Below the pieces are notes generated by a model, which was not told where the DNA came from, searched no databases, and saw nothing but the letters and a program-made list of their open reading frames with translations. The translations under genes and the position numbers were made by a program. Shown here piece after piece: positions 45,721 through 54,200 of a DNA stretch of 64,000 nucleotides; the first letter of the stretch is position 1; each line of letters starts with the position of its first letter. The DNA comes from Setoptus koraiensis (Eukaryota > Arthropoda): positions 13,454,001-13,518,000 of the forward strand of contig CM106585.1 of NCBI GenBank assembly GCA_048013815.1, in the 5' to 3' direction.

Positions 45721-46495
45721 GTGGTCAAATGAAAACCTAGACTACACGACTGAGGCGAGGATGCTCTCAGCTGTGCGTTGGTTCAATACTGTGCGGCACA
45801 AATTTGTGTTTTTTGAATATGAAACACGATGTGCTCGAACAGATAGGCAATCACAATGAGGCTCAGGTATAGAATCGATGTATTGATTATGCCAGAACAG
45901 CACAGTATTTACTCATATCGTGTCTGTGATATTCTTGGTGCGTCTGCAAATAGTTACACCGAGTTTTGTTAGAGACGATTGGTAGAGGGAGATTATTTAT
46001 TACAAAAACCGGGCTTACTCGTTGTCGGAGCGACTTCTGCAGGAAAATTTTAGAACTGTGCACAATTTTGGTGTTTTGTGCCCTCTCTCGTGCATTTTTG
46101 TGCGTGCGTCATCAGAGGTACCATCTGACTGTTGTACTTTTGTCGTGGCGGTATAAGAGTTCTGAATATTGCCTACAGGAGTCGCTATAGCTGAATATGC
46201 CCGGTTTTTGCAACACAACAAATCCCCCTACGGATGGCCGACAACTAAACTCAGTGTAACTATTTGTTGGCGCGCACAAAATATAACAGAAACAGTTCAA
46301 AGAACAAGCTGTGCATTGCTTGTATAATCAGTGCATAAGCAGTCCGACTTGTGCCCGATGGTGATTAGTTGTCTGTTCAAGCACAACGCGTTTTACATGT
46401 AGAAAACACAAATTTGTGCAGCACATTATTGTGCCAATGCACCGTTGAATCCATCGTAGGCTTGTCAGTGCAATTGGTATGTTTTATTGAACAAC
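45721..46495. repeat. Long imperfect inverted repeat (foldback), arms of about 390 bp
   Basis: Sequence from 45721 inward matches the reverse complement of sequence from 46495 inward, almost to a centre at the GGTACC of 46117-46122. By-eye examples: GGCACAAATTTGTGTTTT on the left against TGCACAAATTTGTGTTTT on the right; CAAATAGTTACAC with CAAATAGTTACAC; ACAAAAACCGGGC with GCAAAAACCGGGC; AGCGACTTCTGCAGG with AGCGACTCCTGTAGG. Identity is roughly 65-75% with small gaps. No clear target-site duplication or internal coding sequence. It may be an old foldback element, two head-to-head copies of a repeat, or a hairpin-RNA locus. Confidence 0.85.
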
Positions 46496-46554
46496 CCAAT
46501 GTAAAACTCCTAAAAGATCTACGGTAAACCCAGTATCTCAACAATAGAGAGCAT

Positions 46555-46582
<28 letters not shown>
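46555..46582. repeat. (CA)14 microsatellite
   Basis: Fourteen CA units. A shorter CA run follows near 46611. Confidence 0.95.
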
Positions 46583-46585
<3 letters not shown>

Positions 46586-46865
46586 TGTTCATGAATTGGT
46601 ACCGACGGGCGCACACACACACACACTCACGCTGTTCGCGGAGAGCCGCGGGAACTGTTTGTCTGTGTGTGCGTCAAGAAAAATCTCTGACGACTATAGG
46701 TTTGCTTGTCTGTTTGTGTGTGTCCTTGAATGCGCCTTTATTAATAGAACTACAATTTTCTTCAAATGCTGATTCTAAATGTGGTCGGTGTCACACACAC
46801 CGACGGTATGTAAGTGTGCTTGTGTATCTTTTTCTATATGATGATAAGAATTATGAAGGCTCAAC

Positions 46866-46905
46866 TCACACACACACACTCACACACACACAAAGACACA
46901 CACAA
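46866..46905. repeat. Imperfect (CA)n repeat
   Basis: CA units interrupted by TC and AAGA. Confidence 0.9.
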
Positions 46906-47008
46906 GCACGCTCACACAAAAGCACTCACCCTGTAAATATGGGGGAAAATGGACGCATCATTATCATGATGAGAATGTACACATAGACATACAAGCTGTA
47001 GTAGGAAC

Positions 47009-47010
47009 TA

Positions 47011-47041
<31 letters not shown>

Positions 47042-47069
47042 TATTATTATTATCACTATTATTATTATT
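47009..47069. repeat. (TTA)n trinucleotide repeat
   Basis: About twenty TTA/ATT units with two interruptions, 250 bp upstream of the BAZ2-like start codon. Confidence 0.95.
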
Positions 47070-47320
47070 GACATTATAACTTGTACCTCTTATACTGCTA
47101 CCACCACTACTACCGCTATTATTACTACATGGAATATAATATTATTATTAAATCAATATAATCAAAATATAACTTATTATCAGTATTGATACACCATATG
47201 TGACTATATTATCACTTATATAGAAAATTGGCTATTAAGTCTGTATCATTTTCAATCAATTCTTCAATCAATATATATTAAGACCCCAACACCAATCATA
47301 AAACACCGAACATTACCCCA

Positions 47321-50300
47321 ATGTTTCCAAATGCCCAAATACAGGCCTTGGCTCAGGCTGCGGCTCAAAATCCGGCTCTCCTGGGGCAGCTTACTCAATT
47401 ATTAGCCGGTCACAACATTCTAGCGCAGGCTGCACAACAGCAACACCAGCCACCACCACAACATCAGACGCTTCCGCAACATCAGCCGCACCAACATCCA
47501 CAACAACCCCAACAACAGCCGCCATTACAGCATCAGCCAGCGCCACCACAACAATCCTTACCTCAAAATCTATCTAAGAAACGAGGTAGACGACCAAAGA
47601 ATCTATTACCAGAATCATCTAATACTAACCATGGTAACATAAATACTGCGCTCAATCCCGATAATGCTATCGCCCAACGCCTGCAGATGCAATTCAGGAT
47701 GCAGCAACAACGCCAAAGGGAACAACAACAGGCGCAGCAACAGCAACAACAACAGCTTATGCAACAACAACTCCAACAAATGGTTATGCAACAAGCGCGT
47801 CAACAGCAACAACGCAACCAGTTGCCAACACCAAATACTGACCAGCAACAACAGAGGAGGAAACGCGGCCGTCCACCCCTTCTTTCGTCACCCAGACACC
47901 CTGCACCTGTTGACCTGCACGCATCAACATCATCCGGATTGAAAGGAAGCGAGTTCGAAAACTATCTTTCAATGTATGCCGCCCTGAACGGTGGCATGGG
48001 TGTCGGGGATCATGGTCGACCTGGAGGTTGGCCATTCAACGCTGGAACCAGCTCCCAACCTCAAGCATCTCAACCCATCGCCGGCCCATCATCCAGACAA
48101 CGTATGGATGATCGCGGAGACAGGCTCATGAACCGAGGCCCTGTGGACCAACGACAACTTTTAATCGAACGGAAGAACAAGGAAAGAGAGTTGAGAGCTC
48201 AGCAAGAGCGAGATCGTCAACGTGATCTCAGGTTGCAGCAGGAACGCGAACGTCAGCGCGAACTTAGGTTGCAACAAGAACGCGATCGCCAAAGAGAATT
48301 ACGCATCCAACAAGAACGAGAGCGAGAACGTCAACGCAAGATAAATCACAAAATTGCTTTAGCTGAACTAGATAGGGAGAGGAGAAGGCAACATATGATC
48401 ATGATAAAAAATCTAGATGCTTACAAGAGGAACGAAGAACGCGAAAAGACAGTTACTGCGATGATGGCTGAGCGAAAACTGCAGCTAGAACGTCGAACAC
48501 ACCAAAAAAGATTGGAGGTTGAACTTATAAAGGAAATAAGGAAACCAGTAGATGACATGATACTCACTAATCACCAATCACTTGCCACGTTGAATCGCAT
48601 ACCTGGACTGAAATTGCCTGGAAAAGCCTTTGCCGACCTACTCATGTCATTTGAATTTCTATATAATTTTGGTGATACAATCGGATTCGAGATGAAGAGC
48701 CTACCAGATATCAATACTTTACAAATAGGTCTACTGAATCTGGATAGCTATGCCGAGGACCAACTAATAAGTGTCATGTTTCACTTAGTATGGTTTGCCC
48801 TTAAAGATCCACGTTTTCCCTTTAATGGCTCACTTAAAGAGATTGAGAATCTAGCTTCCGACAACGAAGGTGTGACCCAGTTGATACACTTTTATCTCCA
48901 AGTTCTAACCTTGAATGCTAAAACTGAGATGGAACACGAACAACGTCTATTTAAATTAATCGAGCAGAAATACTTTCTTCAACTTAATGCTACACAGAAA
49001 GCGGAATTGTTGGCTTTCGTATGCAACGAGCTACTTTGTAGTCAAACCGTTATCAAACAGATGGAAGATACAATCGAAAACATAACAAATCTCAGAAAAA
49101 GTAAATGGGTTTTAGAGAATGACTTGCGGAGATGGCGCACAATCAAAACAAAGAGAGAAATCAAGGAGGAGGCAGAACTCAAAGCTAAAACCCTAGCATC
49201 TAACGCAAACACAACAGAGACATCCGATGTTGAACCAAAGACTGAACCGAATGCTGATAATGAAGTAGCATCGGCAGAAATCAAGACAGCAGAAGGTCAA
49301 AACGCGGATCTTAATGAACCAAATAGATCTAATTTATTGAATGGTACATCCAATCTTGATGAACAGATTCAAAAAGGTGATAGTGATAATGAAGCAGATG
49401 GACCAGCCCCTACCAAAGCCCCCCCTAGTAATGATGTGGAAGAAGAACCAGAGATCAGCAATGAGGAGTTGAATAAAAAAATAGATAAACTCAATCGCCA
49501 GTACAATCAAACAAGCAACAAACTTGACAAAGCCTTGAACTCCATGAGAGCTAATCCTTTAGGTCAAGACCGATATCGAAGGCGGTATTGGGTATTGCCT
49601 CAAGTTGGGGGAGTGTTCGTCGAAGGAATGGAATCAACAGAACCTGAAGAATTGGATAACAATGTGTTTACAGAAGAAGAACTGATTCAATATGAGAAAG
49701 AGCAGCAAGCTTTAAAAGAACTGACCAACGGTGCGATTGAAAGTGATAGCGAACAACAAAATTCATCTGACCCCAACAAGAAATCAGCCGTATTGCCTGC
49801 CATTAAACGTGAGACCAACAATAGTCGTCGAGCTGCGCTTGAAGCAGCTACAAATGACAAAGATTCAGATAACTTGGAAGATCCTTCCGAAGCTCTGAAT
49901 GGCGATCTAGATGAGAAGATGGATTTAGATCAAATCGATGATGCCCCCTCAGATAGAGTTAACCAAGAAGAAGGTGATCAAATTGATTTGAAAGATTCCA
50001 ATAATGATCCTGAGAAAGTGCATAGCATCGATAAGAAAGAAGGAGAAGAATCGCAGAATCTTGATGATGCAGAAAGGATCGATGATTTACAACAGAATGA
50101 AATATCTACAGAGGATGCACCATCTACTACCAAAGTTGAGAATGAACAATTGCCCTCCTCAGGTGTACCCCTTGAGGTCGGTGCACCTGCAATAAATATA
50201 CCCTGGTTCAGTATCTTACCTCGAGCATGTTGTGAAGAGTACGAGATGGCCAAAGAGGACGAGCCAGAGGTAGGGCCATCGGAGGAAGAGTCAGACACGG

Positions 50301-50935
50301 TCAAGAAAGTTGAAAGTGAAGACGTTGAAGCCATCGCTGATGCAGCGAGGGCGGAAATGAGCGCTGAAGAGCTGAAGGCCTTGCGACACGATATTTGTCC
50401 CACACTCGCCAAGCGATTAGAACAACTTGAATCTGAGCAATACGAAAGCCCACTTAAGATACATCCACAATTCCAGCGCGGTTGGTGGAGGATCACTGAT
50501 TGTCAACAATTAAAATCAGTATTATCAGTTATGCATGAACGTGGTTCGAGAGAAAGGATTCTGCAGAAGCATTTAGCCAAACATTTCCAATACGCGTGTG
50601 TATCATGTAAAAACACAACTGTTGATTTTGATATAACTGCACATGATAGACAATTGGCAGAAAAGAATTATGGTGCACCAATGCCGCATACTGATGAGGA
50701 TTGTGCTGAAGATCTCAATGATGAAATGGACGGTGAGCCAGCCGACGAAGAAGATGAAGACGAAGAGGCGGAAGAAAAGCAGGCTGCAATTCAACAGTCA
50801 GCAAACAGGCGGAGTAAACGCAAGAAGGGCTCCAGATCTGCAAGATCGCGCAGACTGAGAGCAAAAGCAGCCGCTAAGAAGAAGGTGGAGAATTCTAAGA
50901 AGGCCGCTGTGCTAAGTCAAAGAGCTCAAAGGTAA
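47321..50935 (+). CDS. tou: BAZ2A/B (toutatis)-like DDT-domain chromatin-remodelling protein lacking reader domains
   Basis: Single frame of 1204 aa. In order: a Gln/Pro/His-rich N-terminus; AT-hooks near residues 86 (KKRGRRPKN) and 178 (KRGRPPLL); a charged helical stretch rich in Arg/Glu/Gln (about 280-350); a DDT domain from about 411 (NHQSLATLNRIPGLKLPGKA, then FEFLYNFGDTIGF); a WHIM-type motif GQDRYRRRYWVLP followed by GGVFVEG near 748; long acidic regions; a WHIM/WSD-type GWWRITDCQQL near 1053; and a basic C-terminus. The GQDRYRRRYWVLP block and overall order point to BAZ2A/B or Drosophila Toutatis, accessory subunits of ISWI remodellers such as NoRC. The TAM/MBD, PHD finger and bromodomain of that family are not visible in or after the frame. 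The stop codon sits in AAG|GTAATC, a possible splice donor, but no downstream plus-strand exon is evident before ATR begins. Confidence 0.85.
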   Translation: MFPNAQIQALAQAAAQNPALLGQLTQLLAGHNILAQAAQQQHQPPPQHQTLPQHQPHQHPQQPQQQPPLQHQPAPPQQSLPQNLSKKRGRRPKNLLPESSNTNHGNINTALNPDNAIAQRLQMQFRMQQQRQREQQQAQQQQQQQLMQQQLQQMVMQQARQQQQRNQLPTPNTDQQQQRRKRGRPPLLSSPRHPAPVDLHASTSSGLKGSEFENYLSMYAALNGGMGVGDHGRPGGWPFNAGTSSQPQASQPIAGPSSRQRMDDRGDRLMNRGPVDQRQLLIERKNKERELRAQQERDRQRDLRLQQERERQRELRLQQERDRQRELRIQQERERERQRKINHKIALAELDRERRRQHMIMIKNLDAYKRNEEREKTVTAMMAERKLQLERRTHQKRLEVELIKEIRKPVDDMILTNHQSLATLNRIPGLKLPGKAFADLLMSFEFLYNFGDTIGFEMKSLPDINTLQIGLLNLDSYAEDQLISVMFHLVWFALKDPRFPFNGSLKEIENLASDNEGVTQLIHFYLQVLTLNAKTEMEHEQRLFKLIEQKYFLQLNATQKAELLAFVCNELLCSQTVIKQMEDTIENITNLRKSKWVLENDLRRWRTIKTKREIKEEAELKAKTLASNANTTETSDVEPKTEPNADNEVASAEIKTAEGQNADLNEPNRSNLLNGTSNLDEQIQKGDSDNEADGPAPTKAPPSNDVEEEPEISNEELNKKIDKLNRQYNQTSNKLDKALNSMRANPLGQDRYRRRYWVLPQVGGVFVEGMESTEPEELDNNVFTEEELIQYEKEQQALKELTNGAIESDSEQQNSSDPNKKSAVLPAIKRETNNSRRAALEAATNDKDSDNLEDPSEALNGDLDEKMDLDQIDDAPSDRVNQEEGDQIDLKDSNNDPEKVHSIDKKEGEESQNLDDAERIDDLQQNEISTEDAPSTTKVENEQLPSSGVPLEVGAPAINIPWFSILPRACCEEYEMAKEDEPEVGPSEEESDTVKKVESEDVEAIADAARAEMSAEELKALRHDICPTLAKRLEQLESEQYESPLKIHPQFQRGWWRITDCQQLKSVLSVMHERGSRERILQKHLAKHFQYACVSCKNTTVDFDITAHDRQLAEKNYGAPMPHTDEDCAEDLNDEMDGEPADEEDEDEEAEEKQAAIQQSANRRSKRKKGSRSARSRRLRAKAAAKKKVENSKKAAVLSQRAQR

Positions 50936-51245
50936 TCATCGATAACCCACGGGCCAACCATAAAATCACCGAGATTAAATATGAATTTTTTCCTTGACTC
51001 TTAGACATCGTACATATTGTGTATATTGCTTCTCTACAGTTATGAAAATGATAATTATTAAACCTAACCATTCTCTCAATTGTTTTAAGTTTTTATCTAC
51101 TCAAATAGCTGACAGAGATGAACCGTTCAAATTTTGTTCGTGATAATATTCTTCAGCGAGTCTCGTGTCGAAGTTTTTTATAATCTGACTCGGTTGGATT
51201 GTTCGGTGGGCTAATATCTGTGGATTCTTGACCACAAGTGATGGT
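50936..51245. other. Convergent 3' region between the BAZ2-like gene and ATR
   Basis: 310 bp, AT-rich, presumably holding both 3'UTRs. I see no PHD-finger or bromodomain exon here. Confidence 0.6.
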
Positions 51246-54200
51246 TCAAATATGAGGGCACCAACCATGGTACATAAGGCTCAAGTTATAGTTGTCGGTG
51301 GCTTCTTTAATAACATTATCTACCTGTGCCTCAACTGAATAAGAATCTATCAAGCTGAGTGGCCTAAACTTGGACCTTGGATATCCCTTAAGTTTACGCT
51401 CCGTGTCTATGATCTTCTCTTTTGCTGTCAAGTTTTCCATCTCGAAACGTTTCTCTCCATGATGGTCAACATTTCGTGTCCAATCACTACATGGGTCATG
51501 TATAAATGGCTTAAGGGTGGTCAACAGAGCGTCTTTCTCTTTTCTCATGACTCTCAAGGTAATTTCACTGGCACTTCTGAAGTTACCTTCGTGACCAAGA
51601 GATCCAAAAGTAGACACCAAGTTATGAGTAAGTCGAAAAGGAACTCTTTCTGGAACCTGAAGACCTTCGCCTTGATGAAACAGTAAGTTGAAATCAACGT
51701 GGACAGTTCTACCGGTTTTAGTGTCCACAAGGATGTTATCTAGATGCCTATCGCCTAAGCCTATTATATAGCCCGCCATGCTGATAACCGCAGTGGTCCT
51801 GGTATAAGCTAGACGAGCCATGTACCAACTTGTTGGCTCGCAAAAGTTCCGAAGGAACCACATAGGCAAGCTAGCTGGTTTACATCTGGGTAGAACTTCT
51901 GTCACAAACATATGATATTTTTGATCGTTTGTGGGTTCTTTAGTTGATTTCTTGCCGTAGAGGTCGCCTAAGTTAAATTTTGGGTTTCGTTGTTTGTAAA
52001 TGGTGTCAATCAAACCTCTGAGAGGCATTATATTTGGTAGCCATTCTAATATACCGCTAACACTGGTTAAAGGTAAAACAAGAAAGGTTTGTATCTCGAA
52101 GAAGCGATTATGAGAGTGTCGATCTCTTCTCAATAACTTGTTGATTAGGTCAAAGAACTCCATACATCGGCTATCTTTTCTTAGATCATCAGTGGGTTTA
52201 CACAATAACGACCGATCCCTGCCATCCGAGCATAATAAAGAAAGTTTTCTTGGTCTCTGCATAGAGCTGAGCACATCCAGCTTGGGTTTAAACCTGACGA
52301 TAAATGTTTGATTGTGTGAGGGGTATGGTTCAAACACAGCATCGTCGTTGGTATTGTCATTATTATTGTCAAGAGGTATCACGGCTGTCAGAGAATTCTG
52401 TGTGGGGACCATAACGTGCAAGCTTTTGCTCAAGAATACTTTTTCAAATGTTGGTGCGAATTGATTGACTGGATAGACCCCTGGTTTGCTTGATCTCGGC
52501 AATTGATGAGCACACACTTCAATCAATAGTTTTGAAACTGTAAGAGTGTCTTCTATAACCTTTCTTTGTTTTACAGCTTTGACTTGCTTGAGTATGTTAG
52601 ACGCGGCCCTGGCTCTCTCTGGATTCTCTCTATCATTTTGAACTGCTATCAGACGCCACATAACTTGATGCGGATATTCTTGCAACAAATGAAATATTAT
52701 GATCGCAGTCCTTTTTGCCACTCCAGAGTGTGAATGACAAATGCGAGACAATATTAGCGACATGGCAGTCATGAAATAATATCTAGGTAACTTGTCTTCT
52801 AATTTTGTTATGAATCGATTACTCTCCTCAATTCTTGAACTAGTTGTGCGAACTGTCGGAGGGCTGGCGGACATTTTTGAGCCCAAATCGTACCAGATGT
52901 TCAGCAAGCGAGGCATAGACTCCCGGAGATATCTTACACCGAAGAGCAAAGAGTTTCCGAATGCGAAGATTGATTGGAGCATCAAATTAGTATACACATC
53001 TTCTTTATCACCGACCATCGACTGACTCAGCCTACCTACGTTGTCAAATTGATCTAGAGATCTTGAGTTTTGCTCGCAAATAAGATGAGGATTTTCAATG
53101 TAATATGTGAGTAAGCGGTCGTAATATCGCGCGAGTCGAAAGTATGTCTCTTCTTGATCTACAGCCAGATGTACCAACTCTTCGTACATATCAAACAGAG
53201 TGCCAGGCATAGCAGCAGCAGATTCTTCGCAATAATAGGTCAATAGAAGCTTCAATTTGGCAAGGGCCTCCCTGTCGGCCAAATCACAGCGCAAACAATC
53301 TGCACATTGAACTACTTCACCTAGTTCAGGATAAATTTGTCCTCCTGTAGTAATCCTTTGGATACGCCTTTGTTCGAGATGTTTGGTTAAATCATGATTG
53401 TGTATTCTATCCAATGCCAACTTTAGTCCCCGAATTGCCAAGGTTTTATCATTCCTATCCCAATGTAATTTAGCTTTTTCTAGCAGTAACTCTGATTTCT
53501 GCAACAATTCAAAACCTTTCAGTCTAGCTTCAGTGAAAAACCTCTGTGCTTGTGTGATACACAAATGAGCTCGTTCAAAGCTTCTACTTTCCCTAGATAA
53601 TCTGGCACTATGTATCCAAAGAGCCCCTATGTTCAAATTGATTTGTCTGCTGATAGTTTTGTAGCGTGTTTTCATCATATCAGCCAGTGATCGCTGCAAA
53701 GTTAGAATAGGCTCAAGGCTTTTCAAGCTAGGCTCAATTAAATGGTTGCGATCGAACCATTTGGAAAAGATGTTATCAACTGCTGCAGATTTGTTCGCAC
53801 CAGGTAAAGTCTGCATTCGTTCATCAAATTGTTGTTCGGGGGATATCATATCTAGACAAAATTCAAGGTCATTGATCATATGGAAACTCAACAGACTTTG
53901 GTAACCTCTGAAGTAGGCGCTTTTATCTATCATAGCTAAACTGAGAGGCCTCATTTGACGCTGTCTTACCAATGAAAGTAAATCTACCACTGGCGAGTTG
54001 TTCATTAGGGAATGTATGAGTGCTCCCAGGCCAACACCAATTGAATCTAGCATTGGCTCTATGTTTTCTTCCCTAATTTTTCTATCTAATTCATCCCATT
54101 TGTTCATCTTCCATGAAGATTCGATGCAGTAAGGCATTATATCCTGCTTGAGAATAGGATAAGTCTTTAGATAGTTGGTTGATATCTCACTCAGTCGCTC

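Larger units (their letters stand above)
45573..47320. other. Divergent intergenic region between ABCE1 and the BAZ2-like gene
   Basis: 1.75 kb with no recognisable gene. The ABCE1 promoter should lie just right of 45572. The region then holds a 775-bp imperfect inverted repeat, CA microsatellites, a (TTA)n tract and an AT-rich stretch leading to the BAZ2-like start. Confidence 0.6.

Noticed and set aside
45721-46495. Interpretation of the inverted repeat as a classic DNA transposon
   Set aside because: No transposase fragment, no clear target-site duplication, and the pairing spans the whole element rather than only the ends.
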